Position numbers and translations under genes: made by a program
The notes under the pieces: generated by a model
The model's database searches: none
Seen by the model: the letters and a program-made list of their open reading frames with translations, nothing else
Told to the model about the DNA's origin: nothing
Shown: positions 48,700-59,843 of the stretch, in pieces
Position numbering within the stretch: position 1 is the stretch's first letter
How the letters are laid out: every line of letters begins with the position of its first letter
NCBI GenBank assembly: GCA_024138025.1
Contig: JAMXBD010000721.1
Location: 558,001 to 622,000, forward strand
Direction of reading: 5' to 3'
Origin: Combretum micranthum
Lineage: Eukaryota > Streptophyta > Magnoliopsida > Myrtales > Combretaceae
Length of the DNA stretch: 64,000 nt

Positions 48700-49868
48700 T
48701 TCTTATTTCATTGGTTTGAAAAAAGAGTTTGTGATAACTTTATTTTATGTATTCATTGATAAAATCCCTTATAATATTATTACTAAAACTTGAGCTAAAC
48801 TTATTTAACTTTAGAAAATATTTGTCAAGATAAAACTTTAAGTTTTTATGGAAGAATCATTCCTTATGTGACAAAATTTATTTTTGAAGAGAGTTCTTAT
48901 TTTTATTACTTAAGAAAACTCATTTTCATTATGGTTGAGACAATAACAACATGTTCATGCATGAATGAGAATATGTAACTATGAGAAATATAATAAAAAC
49001 AACATAATAAGATAAATATAATAAGAGCATAAAAGTAAAGTCAAGTATTGGGAACCTTAGCTTCATCAAGGTATCCCGGGACTAAGAATAGACTAGTCCC
49101 AAAAAGAAAAGAAAAGAAAAGAAAAGAAAGAAAATTATTTTGACTTGATATGGACAAGTCTAAGACTAGAAAGACTAGTTTTATTAATTTGCATAAAACA
49201 AGTAAATAAATACATTGCAAAGCATAAAAATAAACAAATAACAAGTGAGCTTATATGCTCTAAAGAAATATATATACATAATATACATAATACTATATAG
49301 TAGTTAGATTAGAACAAATAATAATAACAATAATAACAACATAATAGAAGACATGAATAAAAACAAAACATGAACATATTGTTGCTTATTTAAGAAACAT
49401 ACAGTAAGCTCATGTTAAGTTAAATGAACATGATGAGTGAATAAGATAAAATTTTACTTAAGGTTTATGTGTTTGTTGAAGAGGAAAAGAATGAATTGTA
49501 GTATCATGTAGGAATTGGCTTTATGGAGGAAGAGAGAACTTGAGAGAGATTTTGAGAGAGGGATTTTATGGAGTGATTTTAGTAGAGTTTTAGTAGGAAA
49601 TGAATTGTGTGAAAGAATGAAGGAGGAAGGGGGTATTTATAGAGTTTTTGAGTGGAAATTAGATGTAATTAAATAAATTGAAAAAGAAAACAAATTGAGA
49701 GTGATGAGAGAGAGTGGATGGACGGCAACAAGGGAATAGGGGAGAGAAATTGATTAAATTTGTTGTTTTGTAATAAAAAGAAGTAATATGTAAAGTGTGA
49801 TGTGATTAAAGTTGTATGGGGAAGGTAAATTGTAAGGTATAGGTATGGTAGTGTATAAGAATAGAGTG
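48700..49868 (-). mobile_element. LTR-like segment, left part, interrupted by Athila
   Basis: Minus-strand DNA with a TATA box (CTATAAATACCCCC, 49629-49642), the pyrimidine-rich leader typical of LTR transcripts, an AATAAA near 49173 and a GAAAAGAAAAG run (49100-49130). Its other part is 62705-63165; the Athila element's TAAGA duplication shows that these two pieces were once contiguous. The end near 48700 is not sharply defined. Confidence 0.55.
49629..49642 (-). promoter_or_regulatory. TATA box of the interrupted LTR
   Basis: Minus strand CTATAAATACCCCC, an excellent plant TATA context, inside the LTR-like segment. It supports minus-strand orientation of that LTR. Confidence 0.6.
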
Positions 49869-49873
49869 TAAGA

Positions 49874-51236
49874 TGATGGAAAATTCCTTGCCAATCGTAG
49901 ATTAAATTTGCAAAATCCTTTCTTAAACTTCTACGAAAGACAATAGGCAGTGAACCTATCAACTCGTAGTATAGTGTTTAAATCGGAGTCGTCCACGAGG
50001 AAGGAATAAGTACTAGTACTCACTATATTTCTACTATTTAGCCAGATTAAAAGAGATGATTGATTTAACACTATAACCAAGAAAATTCAAGCTAAAAAAA
50101 TAAAGAGAAATCACAAGCACTCAGAAATCAATGAAGAATTTACCAATCAATTATAACAAACGACCTAAATCTTGTTCTTCATTTAATTTCATCATATGTA
50201 TCATAGAACACTAAAGATTAACCTATTGAAATCTTATACCGTTGAGTTCCTTATACAAATTAATAATCCTCTCGAATATATCAACTTATCTAATCTTAGA
50301 TTGATTAATTAGGATCTCTCCTTAACTAATTACAATCTAAAATTGCATGAAGATCAAGAACTCATAAAATTCAAGAAATTACGGAAGATTCTTGCAACCT
50401 ATCTCTAGGATCACAACCAAATCTCTTCAATTTGCATAGATCTATTCATGAAAGTAATTTCTCAATTGACTTAAATGAAATCAAAAACAAACTTGTACTC
50501 CGGATATACAAATCTGAAGAAACGATGAAGAACATGCAAATTGAATATAAAATCATCAACAAGAATTCATTAATTTCCAGTTCTCAACACATGATAAAAA
50601 TTAAATCCGAACAAGATCTAGATCTATGATATACTCCTCCATCAATATAATAAGAATCAAATGAATTTCAATATAAGAAGTAGAAATCATGATTACAACC
50701 TGTGAAAGATTGAAATTCAATTCCAGAAATTAGATCTTCAATCGCAATGTAATCTTCACTTGAATCTTCGTTATTTGTGTTTTCCAGAAGAAAAACTCTC
50801 TCAAAACAGAGGACAAACGTATATAGTAAGAATAACAAAGCTCAACTAACTCCCATTTTCTCTTTCCAAAAAGATATTTATACTAAGACAAAAGCTTTAA
50901 GCGCGGGTTGAAACGCCCTTCAAAACAGAGCTGTATTGCAAGCTGTTTCATTCTCTGGATGTTGTTCTGGTTCGATACAGGGTTCAATACAGTACTGTTT
51001 GGCAAGTTGTTTCACTTTCTGATGGTTTCTTGATTCATACATGTTTTGATACCAAGCTGTTTTGAACTGAAAATCACCAAACTTGATTTTTTTCTTGTCA
51101 ATTCATTTATTTCTTCATGATGAGTCTTTTATTTCTGAAATGACAATTTGATTAATTAAGACCAATATTGATGATTTTCATTAAAATATTTCTTGAAAAA
51201 TCAAATCATCCTAAAATTAAGGGTGAGCATTTATCA
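49874..51236 (-). repeat. Athila 3' LTR
   Basis: 1363 bp, TG at 49874 and CA at 51236 in plus coordinates. TATA motif at 50873-50882 (minus TATAAATATC). Immediately upstream of it, at 50905-51065, are two to three copies of the GAAAC...GTTTC-type motif that also fills 55108-55634. It differs from the other LTR mostly by 1-2 base indels. Confidence 0.93.
50873..50882 (-). promoter_or_regulatory. TATA box of Athila LTR
   Basis: Minus-strand TATAAATATC, conserved in both LTRs (also 62332-62341). This places U3 between here and 51236. Confidence 0.6.
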
Positions 51237-51250
51237 AAATTCCCCCACAC
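51237..51250 (-). other. Polypurine tract
   Basis: Minus strand GTGTGGGGGAATTT abuts the 3' LTR at 51236/51237, the expected plus-strand priming site. Confidence 0.75.
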
Positions 51251-52871
51251 TTAATCTTTGCTTGTCCTCAAGCAAATGATTCATTAAAACTAAGGAACAG
51301 ATGAACTAATCATCAATCATGAATCATATACAAGATTTATTTCATATCTTCATTTTCACAAGATAACTCTCACTTAAATGAAAATTGAATCAAACAAATA
51401 CTTTGATCAATCTTCTAAAATTAATCAAAGTAAACCAAGCTTTACCCTTACTTTTTAAGAACACTTTCAAAGTCAAAAGTAAATCTGAGGTAAAAACAAA
51501 GCAAAAAAAAAAAGAAATGGTCCATTTCACTTGTTCACTTGAGAGTATATAATTCCATTAATCACTTTTATAAGCACAAGAATCTTTAATAAAAGTATAT
51601 TGCATCAAAATCTCCCCTAGGCTTTTCTCTCCTTCTGTAATCTTTATTGAATTTTTTTTTTACTTAATATTTTTTTTAGATTCAAGTTAATAGCGGGGTC
51701 AAATCTTGCTCTTCTGAGGGACCAAGACCCGCCCATATCAACTGAATTTTTATCATTTTAACACTAATTATTTATCTATTTGGCCTTCAGAGGATTTGTT
51801 TTTTTATATATCTCCTCTGGACGGGTTTTTGCCCGCTTCTTTTCAGCCTTATTTGCCTTTTTAACCTTCTTGTTATACTAAGATCATTGAGTCGGCACAT
51901 CCCGAGCTCATCACTCAAGTGGCCAGGTTTTAAAGGGACCCCAACGGACTCTCACTCATTCTAACATTCAGATTTTGATACTCATAACTCACTTACCTGA
52001 GTTAGCGGAGTAAAGGCATTTATTTTTTTTTTATTATTATTTCAATTAGATACTTAGGAAAAAAAATTCCAAGAGAAAAATCTCATTTGCCCTTTTATTA
52101 GAGATTAAAGTGCTTTCAAAATTCTTAATGAAAAGATATAATCCTAGTGAACTTAGAAATAAACCACTTAACATTTTACTCAGAACCTCAAATCTAAATC
52201 CAACTCTAAATTCCATAATTAAAAAGCAAGTAAACTTGTTTCACTAAGATTTTATCTTATAACTTTGACCAAGTACTAAAGATTCATAGCAATTCAAGAG
52301 AGAGTTCAAAAGTTATTCCAAAACAAAATTCATGATTTCAGAGTCCATCTGTCAGCAAAGAATTAACGGAGAATTTTAACAACTTCAATCCAATGCAACA
52401 ACTATCACAAACACCCCTAATTCTTCTCAAAGTCTATTTTCTTCCCCCACACTTGTTACAGACATTGTCCTCAATGTCTTATCATTAGAATACTAAAGGG
52501 AAAAGAATAGATTTATAAAAAAATTGAAACACTAAGAGAAGATAGAGAATGGTACCGCCCTGTCGTTTAGAAGAACAGCACGAACAAGCAAAAAGCCATT
52601 ATAACAAAATCCCTGTATCAAAATTCAAGAACATAGCCAAGAGAAACAAGAACAAGAAAGAAGTTAGAGTAAGAAAGTTAGAGCAAGAGTATGAGTTTAA
52701 TACAGACAAAATTCTCTCTCGCACAAAACAAAACAAAAGCAGCAAAAAGGAAAATCCAAGCTTGAATCTCAGAAAAATTAGATATCCCCTTTATCAGAAT
52801 GTGGTGCAGTATCCTTCTTTGTAGATGTCATTGGAATATCTGTGCTCGCATCATCTGGAAGTGATCCCTTG
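51251..52871 (-). other. Athila non-coding region between third ORF and 3' LTR
   Basis: 1.6 kb with no credible coding in the element's orientation; the plus-strand open frame at 52549-52824 is low-complexity. A section around 51690-52010 has alternating GC-rich motifs (GGGACCAAGACCC, CCTCTGGACGGG), suggesting structured RNA in the 3' UTR. Confidence 0.55.
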
Positions 52872-54095
52872 TTAGATGATCTCAATCCCTCCCGCTTCTT
52901 CTTGAGAATCATCAACCTGTTGATCAATATCCTCATCATCCGGATCAATATTTGTTTCAACACCTTTCGAAGGATCCTCAGCAGGAATATCAGTAGTCCT
53001 ATCTTGATCATCAGCTTCACTACTAGAACTACTAAGGCAATCAGGAAGTTTTATCTTCAATGTTTCACCAATTGCTTTTAAACTTGCAACCAGGAACCGT
53101 TGCATCTTCAAAATCTTTCGCTGCTGGTGTTGAAGAGTCTGAATATCTGCACTTAAACTCTTGATTTCTAACCCTTGTGTATCCCCTGGTGTAGAAACAG
53201 GTGGAGTAGTGTCTTTCTCTTTGCTAGGAGCTTTCCGAATACCCCAATGTTGAAAAACACGAGTTGTCATGTAAAAAGATGAGACAACTAAATCTGCAGG
53301 CTCCTTATCAGGGAAAATATTCATATTCTTCAAAATCCTAGTAATATAAGCACCACAATAAACACCAAGAACTTTTACCTGAGCTTGGTGACGAATAGAA
53401 AAGGCTAAAAGAATAGCCACATTCACCCTAAATCCATTAATCATACTCAACATGGCCAACAAATCAGGCTGAGTGACAACACTGGTACTATGGATTCTAC
53501 CATTTAATGTATGAACCAAAATCTAATGAAGAATTTGATGACTGGTATTATGAAAATGAGTACCTCGAGATTCAGAAAAATCATAAGGTGATGTGGTGGC
53601 AACTGAGTTCCAAAACTCATTTTGAGTCAAATGGTGTGGCCAAGTAGATGGTAGAGCTTGAAATTCGTCTGACTGAAGTTCTTCCTCAGAATAAAGTCCT
53701 GTATAGCCACAAAACTAATGCATAGTCATATCATAATACTTTCCAAAAGCAGAAAAGGACACCTGATTACGCAAACCAAGTATTGGATTAGGAAATGTGA
53801 TCTTAAAGGATGATAAAACTTCTAAAGTAACTCCACGATATGTTTTTTCATTGATTGAAAACAAATTTTCCCAAGCTGAATCTGCTAGTAACTATTGGAA
53901 ATCACTGGTTAAGCCATATTTCCCAATAACATCCCAATCCAAGCAGGCATTTGGTTTGAAAGTCTTCTTATGAACCAAATCTCTAAACTGGTGTCGATGT
54001 TCTTCATTCAAACTTGGAGGTGGTCTAGATGAACCACTAGAACCAGCACCAGTAGATCTAGGGCGTTTCTTTGGAGCCAAGGCCTTCTTGCCCAT
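52872..54095 (-). pseudogene. Athila third ORF (envelope position), function unknown
   Basis: 408 codons in one frame from ATG 54095 to the stop at 52872, interrupted by three TAG codons (53892-53894, 53715-53717, 53523-53525) but no frameshift. The start is basic (KKALAPKKRPRSTG), then a conserved-looking central part (DLLAMLSMINGFRVNVA; GVYCGAYITRILKNMNIFP), a coiled-coil-like stretch (LSADIQTLQHQQRKILKMQ) and a Ser- and acid-rich tail. This is the position where Athila elements carry a putative envelope gene, but I see no signal peptide or clear membrane span. A splice acceptor lies 13 bases upstream of the ATG. Confidence 0.72.
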
Positions 54096-54107
54096 CTAGA
54101 ATATATC

Positions 54108-54939
54108 CTGAAAAGCTCACAATTATCAAGTGAAAAGATAGCCATGGATAAAAATTTCATTTCTCAACTACACTAACCTCAAAGGAACACAAGGATAAAA
54201 ATAACTTCATAAGCACAAAGTCAGATATCCAGATTTCAATCAGAAATAAACCAATCTTCACAAAAGATAATCAACAACTCATTGTCCAAGCAATAACCAA
54301 ATCCATTTATTTCAACAGAGACAATCAACCAAGTATCATCAGAATACCGTGTGCAAAGCAAAATCATCATCTGGACTAATCAGCAACTATGGTTCAACTA
54401 ATCAACATTTCAAGGATAGAAATCACTAAACCAAAATTTGACAGTTCCAAAACATTTCAATCAAACTACCATCACCAATAATTCCAAGAAAACAATTGGA
54501 TTCATTAAAATAGTTTGTTGACATTATAACTCAAATCCAAAAGTTGAAAGCAATCTTCGCTTGGACCTTGCAACAGAATATGGTATCACAATTTTGAAGA
54601 AAATCCAATCAAACAACTCATTCATGTTCAGCTCCTAGCTTCCTTGAACAAACCCAACTTCATAACTTCATAGCTTCATCGCACAACACCTAGGGTTCAT
54701 ACAAACTTAGAACAATCCTAACTTCCTCAAGCTAGAACTAAATTGGGGCAAATGCAAATTGATGTATCCAATCGATAGACAAAGAATAAACAACATCAAA
54801 GCAAGTTCAAGAACTCGAAATAATCCCCAAACATATCGAAAATTAGCAAGGAAATTAAAATACTCATAAACCCTAAAGTTCTAATCAAGTGAATGAAGTT
54901 TTAGAAGCTTGAATCAAGAAAAGCAAGTTAGAAACATAC
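54108..54939 (-). other. Candidate leader intron before the third ORF
   Basis: Minus strand TCAG|GTATGT at 54940/54939 is a near-perfect plant donor, and AGCTTTTCAG|GATATA at 54108/54107 a good acceptor. They bound an 832-base AT-rich stretch without coding and put the ORF's ATG 13 bases after the junction. This is inferred from consensus only. Confidence 0.45.
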
Positions 54940-55107
54940 CTGAAATGGATCCTTGGAATGAGTTTTATGGATGAAACATGCAAGGATTGAGTTCGTGAAC
55001 AAGGATATTCAGAGAGAAAATACAGACGTGAAATGTAAGCAGCGTTTCGAAATAGAGAATGAACAATGAAAAGAAGCGTATTTAACTTGGAAACTCATGC
55101 GCATGTA

Positions 55108-55634
55108 GAAACAGAACTGTTTCAGAAGCCGTTTCACTCACGGATCATGTTTGGAAATCGAATTCTGGGCAGAAACGGACCCGTTTCCTACCCCGTTTCA
55201 CATACTGACCAATAATGAGGATGTAAAGGAAATTGAAACAGAACTGTTTGCATACCTGTTTCATCTACTGGTCATAGCGCAGAAGCTTGAAATGTTGAAA
55301 TGGCTCCGTTTCTGATCCTGTTTCAAAAATTGAAATTGTGAAAAATCCAGTCTGGGTGGAAACGGATCAGTTTGGTAGGCTATTTCACTGTCTGATCAAG
55401 GTGCGAATGGTATAAAACATTGAAACGGTTCTATTTCAAATCCTGTTTCACTCACTGTCTTGGATTTCAATTTTTTTTTCTGGGCTCAAACAGGTTTCCG
55501 TACAGGGTGTTTAGGAACCTGTTTCAATTGATACAGCACTCCAAACATGATGTTTATATCAGCGTTTCAACTTGAAAATTGTTGAAATAAACCTCCAGAA
55601 AGTGAAACATGATACCAAACAGAGCTGTTTGAAA
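55108..55634 (-). repeat. Array of degenerate palindromic GAAAC-CAG/CTG-GTTTC motifs
   Basis: About eight copies at intervals of roughly 60-70 bp of GAAACAGAACTGTTTC-like palindromes, each followed after about six bases by CTGTTTCA and usually a TGATCA/TGGTCA-like end. Clear copies start near 55108, 55172, 55229, 55299, 55359, 55423, 55491 and 55616. The same motif lies just upstream of the TATA box in both LTRs. The array sits between pol and the third ORF. Confidence 0.75.
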
Positions 55635-55856
55635 TTTTCATAAAAAATTTTAGCAAATGTTCTTCTTTTTGACATGCTTTATGTGTTCCAAAGTAGCTCC
55701 TCCTGCAAAATAAACTCATCAAAAATAAACTCAAGCTCTAAACTTATCTAAGCTAACAAAAAGCACAAAGAAAAGAAGTTAAAAGTTAGGCTTGGGTTGC
55801 CTCCCAAGAAGCGCTTTTGTTTAACGTCGTTAGCTCGACTCAAAAATATGGCAAAA

Positions 55857-56968
55857 TTATCCAAAAATAATGAGTTTCAGATCCTCTTTTTCTTCAAAAA
55901 TCTTTTGATCACCCAAATAGAGCTTTAACCTTTGACCATTAACTTTAAATGTACCTTTATCTGGATGTTCAAGCTCTATTGTTCCATAAGGAAAAACTTG
56001 TCTTACTCGAAATGGTCCAGACCATCTAGATCGAAGCTTCCCAGGAAACAACTTCAATCTAGAGTTGAAGAGTAGAATAAGATCACCTTCTTTGAAGTGC
56101 TTCTGATGTGAGATTCTCGCATCATGATATTGTTTCATTTTTTCTTTGTAAATGCATGAGTTGTCATATGCAATAAGTCGCCATTCATCCAACTCGTTCA
56201 ATTGTAACTTCCGTTTTGTACCTGCTTTCTCAAGATCTAACCTCATTATTCTCAATGCCCAATAAGCTTTATGTTCAAGCTCAACTGGAAGGTGACAAGC
56301 TTTTCCATAAACCAAATGATATGGTGTAGTGTCTAAGGGAGTTTTATAAGCTGTTCGATATGCCCACAAAGCATCATCTAACTTTTCATCCCAATCCCTT
56401 CTATGATGAGACACTGTCTTTTCCAAAATTCTTTTAAGCTCCCTATTTGAAACTTCCACTTGACCACTTGATTGTGGATGATATGGAGTAGCAAGTCGAT
56501 GAGTGACTCTTATCTCTTAAGCACTTTGTCAAGTTGACTATTACAAAAATGTGTTCCTCTATCACTTATAAGTGCTTTAGGAGCTCCAAATCGAGAAAAG
56601 AGTTTCTTTAGAAATTTAATCACTACCCTTGCATCATTAGTTGGAAGAGCCTGAGCTTCAACCCATTTGGATACATAATCCACTGCAACAAGAATATACT
56701 TTTGACCAAATGATGGGGGAAATGGTCCCATAAAATCAATACCCCAAACATCAAAAACTTCACATTCTAAAATATATTGCTGAGGCATTTCATTCCTTTT
56801 AGAAATATTACCAACCCTCTGACACCTGTCACATTGAGCTACAAATTTTTGAGCATCCTTGAACAATGAAGGCCAATAAAAGCCAGATTCCAAAACCTTA
56901 TGAGCAGTTCTATTGGCATTATAATGGCCTCTGTTGGTCCTGTATGATAATGAAATAAAATTTGCCAT
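55857..56968 (-). pseudogene. Athila integrase
   Basis: 56510-56968 carries the HHCC zinc-finger second half (CDRCQRVGN) and two catalytic Asp motifs ([14 protein letters not shown] and [11 protein letters not shown]). After a frameshift near 56510, 55857-56459 continues with [13 protein letters not shown] (catalytic Glu at its start), [12 protein letters not shown], and the C-terminal DNA-binding [18 protein letters not shown] tail. All three DDE residues are present; only the frame is broken. Confidence 0.9.
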
Positions 56969-57462
56969 CCTTCATCATGGGAAACACACCTTCGAATCAT
57001 TTGATCTGCACAAACTCGGAAAAGATAAGGATCTTCCCAAAAATAATACTTCAAATCAGTAAAGAATTTCTTCTTTTGATTCCGGTTCAGATCATCAGGT
57101 AAAATTCTTGCCACCAAATAATTCGCAATATCAGCAAACCAAGGTATACTAGATTCCTTGATAGTGGAGATGGCAAATAATTGTTCCTCCGGAAAATTGT
57201 CATTGATATCAACATCATTCAAATCCTTCTCAGATGAATTCTCAAGTCTTGACAAATGATCCGCTGCCAAATTTTCAGCTCCTTTCTTATCTTTTATTTC
57301 AAGGTCAAACTCTTGAAGAAGCAAAATCCATCTAATAAGCCTTGGTTTTGCATCTTGCTTTGTCAACAAGAACTTCAAAGCGGAATCGTCTGTATAGACA
57401 ATAACCTTGGATAAAAGAAGATAAGATCGGAATTTGTCAAAAGCAAAGACAATCGCCAACAA
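56839..57462 (-). pseudogene. Athila RNase H and integrase zinc-finger lead-in
   Basis: [32 protein letters not shown] and [16 protein letters not shown] are the RNase H motifs with catalytic Asp residues present (YTDD, ADHLSRL). The frame then enters the region before the integrase zinc finger ([20 protein letters not shown]). It shifts near 56960 to the integrase segment. Confidence 0.87.
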
Positions 57463-58913
57463 CTCCTTTTCAGTTGTTGAATAATTTGCTTGAGTAGAAG
57501 TGAGAGTCTTGCTTGCATAATAAATGGGTCGAAAGTATTTATCTCTCCTCTGACCCTAAACAACACCTAATGCGGAATCACTTGCATCACACATTATCTC
57601 AAATGGAAGATTCCAATCTGGTGTGACCATAATTGGAGCAGTAATAAGCTTATGTTTGAGAGTTTCAAAAGCATTAAGACAATCTTGATTGAACTCAAAA
57701 GGTATATCTTTCTCAAGAAGTTTTGTCATAGGTCTTGCAATTTTAGAAAAATCTTGAATAAATCGACGATAAAAACCCGCATGACCTAAAAAACTTCTGA
57801 TTGCCTTGACTGAAGTAGGTGGTGGAAGTTTGGAAATCACTTCTACTTTCGCATCATCAACTTCAATGCCTTTCTTTGAAATTTTATGACCAAGGACAAT
57901 ACCTTCTTGAGTCATAAAGTGACATTTTTCCCAATTTAAAACCAGATTAGTGTCCTCACAACGCTGCAACACTAATTCCAAATTATGAAGACAAGTATCA
58001 AAAGTATTTCCAAAAACGGAAAAATCATCCATATAAACTTCCATACTCTCTCCAACCATGTCTTCAAAAATAGCCATCATACATCTTTGAAAAGTGGCTG
58101 GGGCATTGCACAAACCAAAAGGCATACGACGATAAGCAAAAGTGCCAAATGGACATGTAAACGTCGTTTTCTCTTGATCTTCCGGTGCAATTGGAATCTG
58201 AAAATACCCAGACATCCCATCCAAGAAACAATAAAAAGCATGCCCTGCCAACCTTTCAAGCATTTGATCAATAAATGGAAGAGGAAAATGATCCTTCCTT
58301 GTTGCATCATTCAATTTGCGGTAGTCTATACATACTCTCCAGCCCGTGACTGTCCTCATTGGAATAAGCTCATTTTTTTCATTTGGTACAACAGTCATAC
58401 CACCTTTCTTTGGTACAACTTGCACAGGGCTCACCCATTCACTATCAGAAATTGGGTAAATCATACCCGCATCCAAGAGCTTAATAATCTCTTTCTTGAC
58501 TACATCCCTCATGTTTGGATTTAATCTTCGTTGTGACTGAACTACGGGTTTAAAACAATCCTCCATGAGAATTTTATGAGTACAAAAAGAAGGACTGATT
58601 CCTTTAATATCCGCAATTTTCCAAGCAATAGCCTTCTTATGTTGACCAAGAACCAAAAGAAGTTTATCTTTCTGTTCTTCACTAAGATTAGAAGATATTA
58701 TCACTGGAAGTTTAGAATTTTTTCTAGAAAAGCATATTGAAGATAATCAGGAAGTTGTTTCAATTCTAACTCCGGTGGATCTTCTATTGAAGGCTTAGAA
58801 AGTTGAAGAACAGAATTATCAATTTTCATAAACCCCTTCTTTCTTAAACTCCAAATGATTATCAAACTTTTGAACAAATGATTGTAATTCAGAATTAGTC
58901 TCTTGTTTCCCAT
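57375..58913 (-). pseudogene. Athila reverse transcriptase
   Basis: 58701-58913 is the linker and 57556-58704 a 382-codon open segment with the whole RT core: SPVQVVPKKGG, RVCIDYRKLNDATRKDHFP, CFLDGMSGYFQIPI, MPFGLCNAPATFQ and the catalytic EVYMDDFSVFG (YMDD at residues 224-227 of the segment). It ends at FEIMCDASDSALGVV, the start of RNase H; a stop and frameshift at about 57556 follow. This is the best-preserved domain of the element. Confidence 0.92.
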
Positions 58914-58928
58914 TCATCAAACAAAGAG

Positions 58929-59783
58929 CTAATAAATCATTACACAACAATTCAGGAATTGCATCAACCACAGCCAATCAAGATAATCAATAGCAAAACA
59001 AGTATCATCTTGATGCAAACCTTGTTTTAAAACCTCAGACATTTTCACAACCACTTCTTCATTCCCAACTCTAAGCACCAACTTTCCATCATCAACATCA
59101 ATTATAGCTCTAGCAGTAGCTAAGAAAGGTCTACCCAAAATAAGAGGAATGTCAACATTTGCTTCTATATCAAGGATAACAAAATCAACAGGAAAGATAA
59201 AATCTTGTACCTTTACAAGGACATCCTCCACAACTCCTCTAGGAATTTTCACCGACCGATCAGCCAATTGTAGACTCATTCTTGTTGGCTTGGGTTCTCC
59301 TAAACCCAATTTCTTGTACATTTGATATGGCATCAAATTAATACTAGCTCCCAAATCAGCTAGTGCTTTCTCTTCAGCCAAATTCCCAATCAAACAAGGA
59401 ATTATGAAACTTCCAGGATCTTTGAGCTTTTTGGGAAGCTTATTTTGAATCACCGCTGAACATTCTCCTCCCAAAGTAACAGTGGATATCTCTTCAAGTT
59501 TCCGCTTGTTTGTTAGAAGCTCCTTTAAAAATTTTGCATATCTAGGCATTTGAGAAAGAGCATCAACCAAAGGAAGGTTGATATGGAGCTGTTTAAAAAT
59601 CTCCAAAAATTTTCCATAATGCTCATCAACTAAATTTTTCTTGAGCCTTGAAGGATATGGAATTGGAGGTTTATATTCTGGTGGAATTCTGGAATTGAAT
59701 TGTTGGTTTCTCTTCAACTGAAATTTCATTTTGTTTTTCTTATTTTGCAAAATCTGATTCAGAAGTTGATTTGTTCTCTTCAT
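58929..59783 (-). pseudogene. Athila protease region
   Basis: 284 open codons. YPSRLKKNLVDEHYGKFLEI and LPLVDALSQMPRYAKFLKE precede the retropepsin motif ADLGASINLMPYQMYKKLG, where Athila elements have DLGAS rather than DTGS. DIPLILGRPFLATARAIID is the C-terminal protease motif. This domain is intact in itself; a stop or shift at 58929 separates it from RT. Confidence 0.87.
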
Positions 59784-59843
59784 TGACTTTCTTTTCTTGA
59801 ATTCCAGATTTTACTTCCTTTCCACTTCGAAGAGTAATAGCTT

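Noticed and set aside
57985..58524. A 179-codon plus-strand open frame
   Set aside because: It is antisense to the Athila reverse transcriptase, which has full catalytic motifs, and its own sequence shows no domain.
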